Positions 1 to 12,235 of a stretch of 64,000 bases of DNA are shown piece after piece (within the stretch, counting starts at the first letter, position 1; each line of letters begins with the position of its first letter). Source of the stretch: Epiperipatus broadwayi. Taxonomy: Eukaryota; Onychophora; Udeonychophora; Euonychophora; Peripatidae. The translations under genes and the position numbers were made by a program. A model generated the notes under the pieces. That model was not told the DNA's origin and did no database searches. It was given only the letters and a program-made list of their open reading frames with translations. Where the stretch lies: positions 62,001-126,000 of the forward strand of contig JAQFVV010006716.1 of NCBI GenBank assembly GCA_028023455.1, read 5' to 3'.

Positions 1-425
1 ATCTTTCCCATCTTCCTCTTCATCTTATTTTCACCATTTCATCTTTCTCTCCATCTTTTCTATCTTTAATTTATCATCTCCATCATTTCATCCCATCTTT
101 CTCTTCATGTCATCATCTTCATCTCTCTCTCCTCCTTATCATCTCCATTATCTATCCTTCTTTCACCTCATTTCTTTTTCTCTCCTTCTTATCATCTCAT
201 CTTCTCCATCTTTCTCTTCATATTATTTTCATGATTTTATCTTTTCCCTATTCTCCTAAATTAGTTTGTCTCTCATCTTCTAATTTCTCTGTTCCATCAT
301 TCTTCATCATCATAATTTCCATTTCCTCATGTCATCATCTCTTTCTCTCTTCTTCCTCATCCTTTCTCCTCATTAATTTTCCCCATCATTTCATCTTTTC
401 ATTGTTCACCGCCCCCCATCACCAC
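1..425. repeat. Pyrimidine-rich low-complexity tract
   Basis: The plus strand is almost entirely C, T and scattered A, built from degenerate words such as TCATCTTTCTC and CCATC repeated with no fixed period. No coding signal is credible. An open frame at 231-473 exists only because the tract is poor in stop codons. Confidence 0.7.
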
Positions 426-458
426 ATTTTAAAGTATACAATATATATATATATATAT

Positions 459-2480
459 TGTAATGATATATAAATATGTCATTACATTAATTTAAAATAA
501 AATCTTAAAGTTCGCAAATAAAAATAAAATCTATTAAAAAAAAAAACTAAACGCTAAAATTAAAATGTTTGTTAAACGTATATATTCGCACAGATGCTAA
601 ACTTTAAAAATATTTTTTTTTATAAATAAAAAAAGATATTTGAACGTATTTGTTTTGTAAAAAAAGATTTAAAATTAAAAATAGTTTAAAAAAAAAATAA
701 CGTAAGTAAAAATAAAAACATGTATTAATTAATTCCTGTAATCTGTAAATGGAAATTATTGTTTATTAATTATCCAAAAGCTGTGTAATTAAAAAGTCAG
801 ATGAAAAATAGATAAGAGAAGAAAGATTTTAGCTTGACCAATGGAAGCAAATAAAGGCCTGGACCATAATGAAAAAAATGGAACAGTGACGTTTTTGTTC
901 ATGGAATCCATAGGAGGACTATAAAAGGAAAAATATTGAGTTCCAGTGAGTTTTGTTTTCCAACTTGATTTGGGGAGACGAACGACAAGACACACTTGTC
1001 GTCCTCTCTCACTTATTAAAAAAAAAAAAAATGAAAAGACTGTGATACCAGAATGGAACCAGCTAATGCCACCTCCAGAACATTATTTTCCAATGGAGAT
1101 GTCGTGGAAATTAAAAAAAACAAGAACCTGGACTGTCCTACCGTAAGCTATATTGACATGAACTGTAAATTTAAAAATAATTAAGAACTTTCGTTCGAGC
1201 TTATAAACTTCTGTCTGACTTTTAAGTTTAAAATCAATTGATAAATGTTTAAAATTTTATATGTTTTGCTTTGAAAAAAAAATCATTTCCATTTTATTAT
1301 TTTTTTTTATTTGTATTAATACTTATCGTATAAATTATTTAAATGCATGAAATTTAAAGTTGGGTATAGACATTGCATAGATTTGTTAGCAGTTAATTAT
1401 GTTGCTGTTTCATAGTCGATTGGAATATATAAGTCATCATGTCACTGCGGTGTCTTATGATGAACACCATTAAGTTTTTTGTATCCCCTATGCAATTGAC
1501 ATTATCGATGACTTTGTATTTTGATCGGTTATATTTATTTTGGAATGTTTTTAACCATGGAATATGTGCAGCCGATCTATACTCAACATTTTAAAACAAA
1601 TTTTATAAAATTCATCTGTGCAAATATAATAAATGTTAAATTTAAGTCGGGCGTGAATGGCTATATAGTATTGTAAAGTTATATTAAGGGAGGGTAATCT
1701 TAGGTTATTCGTTTCGTAGTTGAATTGGCTCAATGGATTGGATATATTTGTGTAATTAGTAGATGTAGTAGGATATCCACTATGGGAAGGATTGCATATA
1801 TATGCCACACACCTTCTGTTTGCCTATGGATGGGTTTGTAAGATGGCAAAGGACTGCAATCCATTCCTATGGAGTTTTATGTTTATTGTTCTACTTGCTA
1901 ACAGATGTAGCATTCCTGTTGGTGGAGAGACAATATCTTCTCAAACTCTACTTACTGTTCAGACGTATATTCCTGACAGTATAGTATTTTGTGTTGTCAG
2001 ATTTTTACGCTACATTGAATACATAAATGTATCAGATGGATTGACGCCAGTTTGACTACAAACTTTTTGGCCTAAGGTTAAATAAGGGATAGAATATTTT
2101 CTTTTCAAATACAATCTATATAGTCTATTCATACTTGACTGACTAAATAAATATTAAACTCATTATTGAAATCTATTTAAATGTAAAATTAAAGATTAAT
2201 ATAAACATCTAAAATGTTAAACTTGTTCCTCAAATTAGAATGATTTTATATGTGTGTAAATAAATATTTTTATGTGTTAATTTTTGGCAGTGGCTTTTAT
2301 TTTTTTAAATTTGAGATATAAAGTTATTTTTTATAATCTCTGCTGTTCCACTGAGCTAGTGACTTGGGCTAACGATCTGAATATTTAAATAAAGTGGAAT
2401 CTTAACAGCGCGTATCTTCCTACTCTATAAATTTTTCTAGGTTTAAATGCCTAGATGGTGCCCTGTAGAGCAGATATCGT
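459..2480 (+). mobile_element. Family A LTR-like repeat, copy A1
   Basis: This is the first of four copies of a noncoding repeat of about 2.1 kb. It opens with a short hairpin (GTAATGA at 460-466, TCATTAC at 479-485). The block AAGTTCGCA follows, then a TATA-like box TATAAAAGG at 920-928. It continues through stretches shared with the other copies and ends near the block TGGTGCCCTGTAG at about 2456-2468. The shape, with a terminal TG-type start, a TATA box about 460 bp in, AATAAA-type signals and no reverse transcriptase, suggests a solo LTR or a non-autonomous LTR element. Conserved CA ends were not seen, so the class is an inference. It carries a small open frame at 1792-2055 that is also preserved in copy A4. 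A hammerhead-like palindrome lies about 60 bp beyond its 3' end. Confidence 0.6.
1846..2055 (+). CDS. Hypothetical 70-residue frame within repeat A1
   Basis: A frame of 70 codons starts at the internal Met of a longer 87-codon frame and ends in DGLTPV. Residues about 8-20 are hydrophobic (FLWSFMFIVLLAN) and could form one membrane segment. Copy A4 has the same frame with the same stop (minus strand 16517-16729) and differs at 10 of 70 residues by my count. The frame is broken in copies A2 and A3. I recognise no family. Preservation in two of four copies may simply reflect low divergence between them. No promoter directly adjacent was identified; the TATA-like box of the repeat lies about 900 bp upstream. 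Treat it as a candidate only. Confidence 0.2.
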   Translation, partial: AKDCNPFLWSFMFIVLLANRCSIPVGGETISSQTLLTVQTYIPDSIVFCVVRFLRYIEYINVSDGLTPV

Positions 2481-2536
2481 AGTTTGCGGTTAGATTCGAT
2501 CTCCACTTTCTTTTTGATCATTATAATATATATATA

Positions 2537-3029
2537 AAATACATATTTTGTGGGTTCATCCATGTTAAAAACTTTTGATATAAATATACTGATGTTTCGA
2601 CTTGGTCACACAATCATCCACAGAGTTATAAAAGGTAGAAAAACGGTTGTAGAGGTGCTATAATCACTGATTTGAATAAAACGTTAAAATTCCACCAATA
2701 GCAAAAATATTAAATTTAGGAATGTTTTTTAAAAAAATCTTTCCAAATAGGAGGAAGTTTGCAAGTATCATCTCGCTTATTGAAGTGAGATGATACTTGC
2801 AAACTTTCTCCTATTTGGAAAGATTTTTTTTAAAAACATTCCTAAATTTAACATTTTTGCTATTGGTGGAATTTTAACATTTTATTCAAATCAGTGATTG
2901 TAGCGCCTCTACAACCGTCTTTCTACCTTTTATAACTCTGTGGATGACTTGTGTGACCAAGTTGAAACGTCAGTATATTTATATTAAAAGCTTTTAACAC
3001 AGATGAACCCGCAAAATATGTATTTTATA
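2537..3029. mobile_element. Palindromic PLE terminal repeat pair
   Basis: Two arms of about 240 bp (2537-2780 and 2782-3029) are near-perfect reverse complements, joined at a centre of only a few bases around 2781. Each arm carries the block GAAAC(G/A)TCAGTATATTTATA with a short stem before it. This is the arrangement seen around the cleavage site of hammerhead ribozymes in Penelope-like terminal repeats. No coding sequence lies between the arms, so this is a terminal-repeat dimer, not a whole element. Assignment to PLEs rests on the ribozyme-like block and is an inference. Confidence 0.55.
2936..2985 (+). ncRNA. Degenerate hammerhead-like motif, right arm
   Basis: Reading the plus strand: GGATGA, then stem II GACTTG / CAAGTT around the loop TGTGAC, then GAAAC, GTC and AGTATATTTATA. 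The last can pair with TATAACT just upstream as stem I. GAAA and the GUC cleavage triplet are intact. The first core box reads CTGTGGATGA instead of CUGANGA, so either three bases are inserted or two are changed. A matching motif sits in the left arm on the minus strand (about 2583-2635). Cleavage activity is doubtful. Confidence 0.35.
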
Positions 3030-3059
3030 TATTTAACCTGTGCAAATCTTTGTTTTAAC

Positions 3060-4220
3060 ATATATATATATATATGATGCAATGCAGATATTATTTTATT
3101 CAGCAAGCAATCAATTCATAAAACATTACAAGTAAACAGGCATTAGATTTATGCATTATGATGCTATGAAAATTAAACTGATATTTATCCCATGCATAAT
3201 TTATACAATAAGTTTATAAAATTATATCAGTAAGTGACCATAATCTTTGCATACATTTTTCTGTTGTTAACATTTACATCTCATCCTTGAAAAATGGGTA
3301 ATATCCACTTTTTAAAGTAAATAAGCATTCTCATAATTTTGAAACGCTAAGAATTAAATTTTAATTACTTTTTTATTTTTATAATAAATTACCACCTCTC
3401 ACAAATTCTTGAGAACTTTACTGTTTCAAAAAATATCGTTGCCTTTCACCTCATCATTTTGTTCAGTTAACTATATACTTTCAAAGTAAATATAAAAAAA
3501 TCATGTAAAAAAAATTAAATACGCTTTTGTTGAAGCTAAAACGAGAGAGAGAGAGAGAGAGTTAGTTCTCATCAATTCTATTCATAATTTTTCTCAATTA
3601 CATCATAGTAATTATTGCAATATCTTTTATTCATTTTTTAACCAATTCTAGCTAGAGTTTTATAAATACAAATTTTATTATACAATAATGACAAAAAAAA
3701 TTCACAATTATTACAGATAACAAATATTTATGTTTTTAATACACATACTAATCTTTCATTGTAACACAAATTAAATAAATTATAATGCATTCTCACTATA
3801 CTACACTGGAAATATATATTTTCACACACATATATATTTCCAGTATAATATTATAGGAATAAGATAACAAATATATTTGAGACATTAGAGCTTTAGTTGT
3901 ATTGCTTATAATTTATTAGTTTGAATACAGTATCAAAAATACTTATAATAATAAAAGAATATTAATTTTATCTAGATTATATTCTTTACTCTTCACATAT
4001 CCATTTTAAAATAAATAAAGACAATTTACAGTTTTATTTAATAAAATTAATAAAAAAACAATTTTTATACCAATATTATAATTGGCTTAGCAACATTACA
4101 TTGCTGTATAGGTTAAGATATCCCCATCAAAATCAAACAAGAAAATAAAAAATATGGCTAACATTTTACCACATACCGAAACGCATCTCAAATTTCAGTT
4201 GGCACTATATATATATACAT
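3060..4220. other. A+T-rich intergenic stretch, no gene seen
   Basis: The only structure found is a (GA)n run at 3542-3561 and a small hairpin at 3797-3850, whose arms read CACTGGAAATATATA and its complement around TTTCACACAC. No open frame of interest is present. Confidence 0.6.
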
Positions 4221-6391
4221 TGTAACGGGCACATATGCGGTTACATTATTTTTTAAAAATTGTGACATTGAAAAGTTCGCATTTAAAATTTTTTTTTTTT
4301 TTTTAAGACATAAATATTGAAAATTAAAAATCATCTAAACTCTAATATATATAAAATCGCACAGATGAAAAAAATTATTAAAATAAAACTTTATTAAAAA
4401 TAGAAAAAGTATTTTAAAAGCAAAAACTTAAAAAGATTTGGAGATAAAAGTATATCTTTAAGTTTGGAAAACAAATTAATTAATGTTATTGAAAAATGGA
4501 AATGATTATTTTAATTAGTCAAAGTGAACTAGCCCTTGGGCATTTAAATGTATAAGCAATGGTCAGATAGGAAAACAATAGAAACTAATAGCAAATAAAA
4601 AGAAATTCATTAGGAATCGGACCTCAAGGAAAGGGTCTTCATCATCATGACATAATGTGGAGTTAATCTGCAAAATTAATATAAAAGGAAAGGTTTGCAA
4701 ATAAAAAAATAATTAGAGACAGAGATGTGTAATAGCGGTGGTGACACGTGTTAGTGCGGAGTTGAAGGAGAAGGGATTGAAAAGACGCACTCTTCAATCC
4801 CTTCAGTTTTGCTTAAAAAAAAGAAATGACATTGTTTTCTACATTAAGGACCAGCTAAAGTAAAAGATCTCCAGAAAAGTAAAAAAAACAACAGTTAACT
4901 CGATACCAATATCCTCAGGATGGCGTGGGAATTCCCGTTCAAAATTACAAACAACTAAAAATTATGGACCTTTTAAAATCAGAAGAACTTTTTGAACCCT
5001 AAGCTTTAAATATATTTCTAAAACTCCAGTATACTAAACAATAAGAACTTTAATTCTAAAACTTGTTCCCTATTTAAAATAATTGCAATAGAATACTATC
5101 TGACTGACTTTATTTATTAATAAGTAATTTTAATTTGATGTATTTCTTTTGTAAAATCATTTCCATTTTTTTTTTTTTGTTCTTTTAAGTTTTTATTATG
5201 ATTTTTGTTTTTCGTTAAATTAAATTATATAAATGTTAAACTTAATTAGGGAGTGAATGGCTATGCAGATTTGTAAAGTTATATTAGGGGAGGGTAATCT
5301 TTGGTTATTTGTTTTGTAGTTAAATTAAGTCAATGGATTGGATATATGGGTGTAATTAGTAGATGTAGTATGAGATTCACTATGGGCAAAATCACTTTAT
5401 ATGCCACACACTTCTTTTTTGCTTATTCAATGCGATCGTAAGTCGGCAAAATGACTGCAGTCCTTTCCTATGGAGATTTTTTTATTGCTCTTCTTGTCAG
5501 ATAGATGTAGTATTCCTATCTTATGAGAGGCAATTTCTTCTCTTAACCTATTGTTGTGCCGCCATATTTGTGTTACATTGAATGCATCGATATATCAGAA
5601 GGCTTGACGTTGGTTTGACTGCAAACTTTTGGCCTAAGGTTAAATAAGGATAGAATATTTTCTTTTCATATGCAAATCTATGTAGTCTATTCATACTCGA
5701 CACTCTAAATAAAAATGCATTAAATTTAAGTTGGGTATGGATGTTGCATGGATTCGTAAGTGGTTAATTATGTTATGGTTTTCATATTAGGTTAGAATAT
5801 ATGTCATCAATATCAATGCGGCATCTTATGATGAATGCCATTGGGTTCTTGTATTCCCTCTGCAATTGATGTTATCAATGACTTGTATTTTGATCGGTTA
5901 TATTTATTTTGAAATGTTTTTAACCATGGAATCTATGCAGCCAATCTATACTCAACATTAGAAAACCAACTTTCATAAATCCATCTGTGCGAACTTATAA
6001 AAGCTTATAAAAATTAAAATGTAAATTAAAATCTAAAATAAAAGTTAAAAATGTAGTTAAATGCTAAAGTAAACATACTAAAATAATAATGCTAAAATTT
6101 ATATATATGTGCATAAATAAATGTTTGTGTGTATATTACTGGCAGTGGCTTATTTTATTCCTTTTTTAATATTGAAATGTATCTTAGACAAAAATTTATT
6201 ATAAAATATAAATCTCTGCTGTTCCACTGAGCTAGTGACAATGGGCTAATGACAAATCAAAATATATATAAAAAAAATTTTTTTTTTACTTACGTATTTA
6301 CCAACAATATAAATTTTCTAGGTTTGAATGACTTGTGGCGCCCTGTAGTGTAGATACATTAAGTCTCTTATTCTCCGGATTGTTGTAATTG
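4221..6391 (+). mobile_element. Family A LTR-like repeat, copy A2
   Basis: This copy is about 2.17 kb and very similar along its whole length to copy A3 at 7117-9284, in the same orientation and about 725 bp away. It opens with the hairpin TGTAAC (4221-4226) / GTTACA (4240-4245). A TATA-like box TATAAAAGG lies at 4680-4688. A second hairpin, GAAGGGATTGAA pairing with TTCAATCCCTTC, lies at about 4768-4806. The copy ends near TGGCGCCCTGTAG and TCTCCGGATTGTTGTAAT (about 6391). The two direct copies with a short noncoding interior match the plan of a LARD-type non-autonomous LTR element. The small frame found in A1 and A4 is broken here. Confidence 0.65.
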
Positions 6392-7116
6392 TCTTCCCAA
6401 CATGAGCCGATTTTTGATAAACCATGAGGGCCCTGAGTAAATTTTTGTTTCCAATATGAAATATTTTTATCTGGTTACATAAAGTCGTATACTTTAAATC
6501 ATATAAAAGGCTGCCAGAAAGAATATTGCACATATATTAAACACAAGAAAGTATAAATAATTTTAAATTGTACTTTGTTAAAAAGAAAGTCAAAAGGTTG
6601 CAATTAATATGTTTTTTTGTTAATATATATTATGCTTTAATGTGTATGGGTGCGCACAGCCACGCAAGTTTATGATCGTAAATGTGGTACCTTATGATGA
6701 GTACTGTTTCGGAATTTACTTCAGCATAATCCTATGTAAGCATTTTAGTCAGTCATAAATAAGTTGGTGGTATTTATAATTGTGCTGCAAATATACATGT
6801 TTAAACCCATTATTTCTTAAAACATATTTACCTCAATGCAACCTTCTTAAATAAATAATTTATATAATTTGTTTGTCATGCCATTTGTTAGAAATGAAAT
6901 ATAGAAAAAATAGAATTCTTGGGGGGGAGGAGGCATAAACGTGATTGGTTCTTTGGAAAATGATGATAAACATTTTTCTTTTTTGTATATAGTCTTTTTG
7001 TAAAATTACTAACCGAATGTTTTTGTAAATGTTTTCATTAATCATGTACCATAATTACTAACCCTAAGTAAAATATTTTTTTTTGTTTATTTTTTTTTTA
7101 AGTAAGTTTATAGATA
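6392..7116. other. Interval between repeat copies A2 and A3
   Basis: About 725 bp of noncoding A+T-rich DNA separates the two direct family A copies. If A2 and A3 are the LTRs of one element, this is its internal domain. I see no gag, protease or polymerase motif, and no convincing primer-binding site after the A2 end. Confidence 0.4.
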
Positions 7117-9284
7117 TGTAATGGGCACATATGCCATTCCATTATTTTTTAAAAATTGAGACATTGAAAAGTTCGCATTTAAATTTTTTTTTTTTAAGAC
7201 ATAAATATTGAAAATTAAAAATCATCTAAACTCTAATATATATAAAATCGCACAGATAAAAAAAATTATTAAAATAAAACTTTATTAAAAATAGAAAAAG
7301 TATTTTAAAAGCAAAAACTTAAAAAGATTTGGAGATAAAAGTATATCTTTAAGTTTGGAAAACAAATTAATTAATGTTATTGAAAAATGGAAATGATTAT
7401 TTTAATTAGTCCAAGTGAACTAACCATTGGGCATTTAAATGTATAAGCAATGGTCAGATAAAAAACAATAGAAACTAATAGAAAATAAAAAGAAATTTTT
7501 TAAGAATCGGACCTCAATGAAAGGGTCTTCATCATCATGATGTAATGTGGAGTTAATCCGCAAAATTTATATAAAAAGAGAGGTTTGGAAATAAAAAAAT
7601 TAATTAGTGAAAGAGATGTGTGATAGTGGTGGTGATACGTGTTAGGGCAGAGTTGAAGGAGAAGGGATTGAAAAAATGCACTCTTCAATCCCTTCAGTTT
7701 TGTTTAAAAAAAAGAAATGACATCGTTTTCTACATTAAGGACCAGCTAAAGTAAAAGACCTCCGGATAAATAAAAAAAACAATGGCTAACTGGATACCAA
7801 TATCCTCAGGATGGCATAGGAATTCCCATTCAAAATTACAAACAACTAAAAATTATGGATTTTTTAAAATTGTAAGAACTTTTTGAACTCTGAGCTTTAA
7901 ATATATTTTTAAATTATACTAAACAATAAGAACTTTAATTCTAAAACTTGTTCCATATTTAAAATAATTGCAATAGAATCCTATCTGACCAACTTTATTT
8001 ATTAATAAGTCATTTTAATATGATGTATTTCTTTTGTAAAATCATTTCCATTTATTTTTTTTTTGTTCTTTTAAGTTTTTATTATAATTTTTGTTTTTCA
8101 TTAAATTAAATTATATAAATTTTAAACTTAAGTCGGGCATGAATGGCTATATAGATTTGTAAATTTATATTAGGGGAGGGTAATCTTAGGATATTTGTTT
8201 CGTAGTTAAATTAGGTCAAAGGATTGGATATATGGGTGTAATTAGTAAATGCAATACGAGATTCGCTACGGGCAGAATCGCTTTATACACCCCACACTTG
8301 CTTTTTGCCTATGGAATGTGATCGTAAGTCGACAAAATGACTGCAGTTCTTTCCTATGGAGTTTTTTTTATTCCTCTTCTCATCAAACAGATGTAGTATT
8401 CCTATCTGATGAGAGGCAATTTCTTCTCTTAACCTCTTTTGTGTTGCCGTATTCATGTTACATTTAATGCATTGATATATCAGATGGATTGACATTGGTT
8501 TGACAGTGAACTTTTGGCCTAAGGTTAAATAAGGATCAAATATTTTCCTTTCAAATGCAAATCTATGTAGTCTATTCATACTTGACACTCTAAATAAAAA
8601 TGCATTAAATTTAAGTTGGGTATGGATGTTGCATGGATTCTTTAGCGGTTAATTATGTTATGGTTTTCGTATTAGGTTAGAATATATAAGTCATCAATGT
8701 TAATGCGGCATCTTATGTTGAATGCCATTGGGTTTCTTGTATTCCCTCTGCAATTGACATTATCAATGACTTTGTATTTTGATCAGTTATATTTATTTTG
8801 AAATGTTTTTAACCATGGAATCTATGCAGCTGATCTATACTCAACATTAGAAAGCCAACTTTCATAAATCCATCTGTGCGAACTTATAATAGCTTATAAA
8901 AATTAAAATAAAAATTAAAACCTAAAATAAAAGTTAAAAATGTAGTTAAATGCTGAAGTAAACATACTAAAATAATAATGCTAAAATTTATATATATATG
9001 TGCGTAAATAAATGTTTGTGTGTATATTACTGGCAGTGGCTTATTTTATTCCTTTTTTAATATTGAAATGTATCTTAGACAAAAATTTATTATAAAATAT
9101 AAATCTCTGCTGTTCAACTGAGTTAGTGACAATGGGCTAATGACCGGAATCAAAATATATTAAAAAAAAAATTTTTTTTTGACTTACGTATCTGCCTACT
9201 ATATAAATTTTCTAGGTTCAAATACCTAGTGGCGCCCTGTAGTGTAAATACATTAAGTCTCTTATTCTCCGGATTATTATAATA
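7117..9284 (+). mobile_element. Family A LTR-like repeat, copy A3
   Basis: This is a near-duplicate of copy A2. The opening hairpin is GTAATGG (7118-7124) with the partner CCATTCC (7134-7140), which has lost one pair. A TATA-like box lies at 7570-7578, and the hairpin of GGGATTGAA and TTCAATCCC lies near 7660-7692. The end block TGGCGCCCTGTAG is at about 9230-9242, followed by TCTCCGGATTATTATAAT. A Penelope-like element with inverted terminal repeats abuts it within about 10 bp, which suggests insertion into or next to the A3 end. Confidence 0.65.
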
Positions 9285-9293
9285 TATATATAT

Positions 9294-10610
9294 ATAACTG
9301 AATATTTGTAAATAAAGTAACTTAATAATTAAAAAATATATTTTATCCACTTAGGAGCGCTTTCGATTATCTCATTAATCTGTGTCAACTAAAGCTTTGA
9401 AATACTAACTTTCCCACAATTTTGTGATCTTAACATTTGCTGCTTGCCTGTTAATTAAGTCATGTTTATATTTGTATTTTAGCATAGCTTCCTTTATTTT
9501 TCTTTTATTATTTTTTTCAAGCTCTTTTTACTATTGGTTTAATAGTCATACAGTGATATGATGATGATGTTTTTGTATGTGGTAAACCAAATACAATTAA
9601 TGAGTTATTTAAGGAATTAAATTGTTTGATAGACCTAAGATGGATAAAAACAGATGAAGATTTAATGTGCATTCAGATTCTTGATCTTAAAATAACTAAA
9701 AATCAATGCATGCTGGATTACTGTATGACTATTAAACCAATGGTAAAAATGGGTTATATTCCATATAAATCAAAAGTGCCATTGTCACACAAAAGGGCAG
9801 GTTTGAAGTTTTTCTTATTTAGAAATAATAGTCTTTGCAAATATTCATCAGATAAAGGCAAAAATATTGAAATATATTCAAATGAATTGTTAAATGTTGG
9901 CTACAGTTATAATCACATATATAATGTTATTAGAGATTTTAATAGAAAATATAAAAATAAAAATTTTAATAATAATATTGATTCTCCTGCTAATAAAAAA
10001 ATATGGATATCAATCCCATATATTTCAAATTATCAAGTAAAGTTTATAAGGAAAATTTATAAAGATATACATGACATTGCATTTTACATACCACCTACGT
10101 TAAATAAATTAATAAATAACTCCAAAGATAAAACCTCATTTATAAAAAAAAATTGTGTCATTTATAAATGGATGTGTAGGTGTGGTAATGGATATAAAAA
10201 TGAATCTAGATTTACGTTGGAAAAATAAACTAAAGAACACTTGCTATTATTAAAACGTGTTCAGAAATCTAAACAAAATTGCATAGTAGATAATATTTCA
10301 GCATGTTTTTTACAACCATAATAAATCATTTATTTATGGTTTTGTCTTTAATTTTAACAGTGTAAAAATATTGCAAATTGAAAAAAATAACAATAAAAGA
10401 AAAATAAAGGAAGCTATGCTAATATACAAATATAAACATGACTTAATTAACAGGCAAGCAGCAAATGTTAAGATCACGGAATTGCGGGAAAGTTAACATT
10501 TCAAAGCTTTAGTTGACACAGATTACTGGGATAATTGAAAGCACTCCTAAGTGGATAAAATATATTTTTTAATTGTTAAGTTACTGTATTTACAAATATT
10601 CAGTTATATA
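9294..10610 (+). mobile_element. Penelope-like element with inverted terminal repeats
   Basis: Arms of about 215-220 bp (9294-9515 and 10392-10608) are reverse complements at roughly 90% by eye. They flank a reverse transcriptase remnant on the plus strand. Inverted or direct pseudo-LTRs are characteristic of Penelope-like elements. The element is truncated inside, since only the C-terminal part of the polymerase and a vestige of the endonuclease remain. It sits directly after family A copy A3. Target-site duplications could not be read because the flanks are (TA)n. Confidence 0.65.
9557..10228 (+). pseudogene. PLE reverse transcriptase C-terminal fragment
   Basis: The frame opens just after a stop codon with YDDDVFV, a degenerate form of the catalytic YxDD box of reverse transcriptase (motif 5). 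It then reads ILDLKITKN (motif 6 region) and YIPYKSKVPLSHKR with LCKYSS further on (motif 7 and thumb). Near residue 205 it reaches VIYKWMCRCGNGY, which resembles the start of a GIY-YIG endonuclease with paired cysteines but lacks the intact YIG. A stop follows, after which the same frame continues with TKEHLLLLKR, so the endonuclease was cut by a nonsense change. The N-terminal RT motifs are missing. In an intact PLE this protein copies RNA at a nick made by its own endonuclease. The copy is clearly dead. Confidence 0.65.
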
Positions 10611-10619
10611 ATTACGTAT

Positions 10620-11550
10620 ATTGCTTTAAAAATACAGACATCAAATCATAATTATATATATATATATAATGCATAGTAAAAAGTGAGAAGAATTTGGACG
10701 ATTCTGTGTATTTACATTTAATTAAAGAATGTATACATTAATCTTTTATTAAAATTTAAATTTTATATCTGGTTTAAAAATAATCTTTATTGCTTTTACA
10801 ATGCTTTTTACAACCCACTATTCACAGTTTTGATTGTCCCAGCAATCTTCTTCAGAATTTCTACTGACATTTTCAAATCTTAACTAAATGATATTAATAT
10901 TATATGGATTTGGCAATGGAGTGGATTTAGGAATGGGATTAGCAAGATGAACTTACAATAATTGCATAAACTAAAGGACACAAATGATATTAATATTATT
11001 CAATTATTAATAATAAAATTATTTTTCTAAAATAATTGTTATCACAGATGTAAGTTAATAATTACTCCTCATGTAGATATTTTCTCTTATAGATATCTCA
11101 TGTTAAATGCATTTTCAGTGGTGCACCTCATTTTAGTAGTTTTGATGTAATTATTTATAGAGATTCACTGATTAATATTTATTGTAAATTTTAGTAAGTG
11201 TGAATATGTAATATTAGTAACTTTTTCCATAAAAACTTGTTCTGAACTGACGAAGTTAAGATATTTTAGTTCAAATAGATGTCCATTTGCCTCTACTGGT
11301 TTATAAAAATGAACATATATGCTAAGTTATTTTTAGTTGTATAGGAAAAATATTTGTACTGCCTAACTCTTATTTAAAATAGAAAACATTGTGTGTCAGA
11401 TTATTAATACAGATAGAAATATAATGAAATAAATTAATCATAGAATGAAATTTGAATGGAGTGCTTTTACTAGAAACAATATTAAAGGAATATATGCCTA
11501 TGAGTTTGAAAAAAGTTTTGCATAAATGTGTTTAACCAGATTTTATTTAT
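10620..11550. other. A+T-rich intergenic stretch, no gene seen
   Basis: Apart from a short (TA)n run near 10654-10669, I see no repeat, motif or frame that can be supported. Confidence 0.5.
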
Positions 11551-11552
11551 AA

Positions 11553-11925
11553 ATCTGACACATGAATACTTAACAGAAGAGCATTACAGAGATTACAGAT
11601 CACTCAATCAAGTATGAAAACATACAAGGTAGAAGAAAAAGAAAGGAAACCACAAAAATTACATGAGCAAGAGAACAAACTGATATTACTGATATCCTTG
11701 AAAAAATTAAAAGACTGAAATAGAGTTGTGCTGGCCATACTTCTTATGCAGTTGATAATAGATGGACAGTTGAAGTCATAAATGGAATCCCAAGGGATTG
11801 GAAAAGATCTAGAAAGAGACTACATGTGAGATGGATGGATTAAATAAATAAGTTTTCTGAGATAGTATGGAGAAAAAAGCATATATATCCATCTTCATGC
11901 TTCAGATAAATGGGAATAATTTAAA
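11553..11925 (+). mobile_element. Degenerate RTE-type retrotransposon 3' fragment
   Basis: Translation in shifting frames gives REQT-ITDIL-KIKRLK, DNRWTVEVINGIPRDWKR and RKR-HVRWMD. The same order of blocks occurs in the better preserved copy at 52570-52996. They match the C-terminal region of RTE-clade (BovB-like) reverse transcriptases, where a KW-WAGH block and an RW-DDI block are typical. At least one frameshift and several stops are present. The 3' end near GGTAATGATGATATA resembles the TGA-trinucleotide tail of the other copy. It is 5'-truncated. Confidence 0.6.
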
Positions 11926-12235
11926 ATGGTAATGATGATATACATTTAAAAAGGAATGATAGAAAAACAGTAGCATTAGTATATCAACATCATTTAATGC
12001 TTTATCAAACACAGATGGAATAGTATTCTATTAATTATTGATTGGATCATTTAAATTGAATATTAATTTTTGAGTTTTTGAAATAACAAGATATTTGAAA
12101 TCAGCTCAGCTACACACATTATAATTAGAGTGCATCTATGGTCAATACATTCAACTGCAAATAATAATTAATAAGTTCTCTAAATGATATTAATACTATC
12201 ATCATTATTGCTGAAGAGGTCAGAAAAATTTGAGA

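Noticed and set aside
231-473. 80-codon frame in the first 500 bases
   Set aside because: It lies in a pyrimidine-rich tract with few stop codons and no motif.
8404-8440. CTGATGA in family A copy A3
   Set aside because: No GAAA box or stem I partner at the needed distance.
9340-10560. Hammerhead ribozyme in the inverted ends of the 9.3-10.6 kb PLE
   Set aside because: GATAATCGAAAGCGCTC recalls a stem II, GAAA and cleavage region, but the first core box and stem I could not be fitted.
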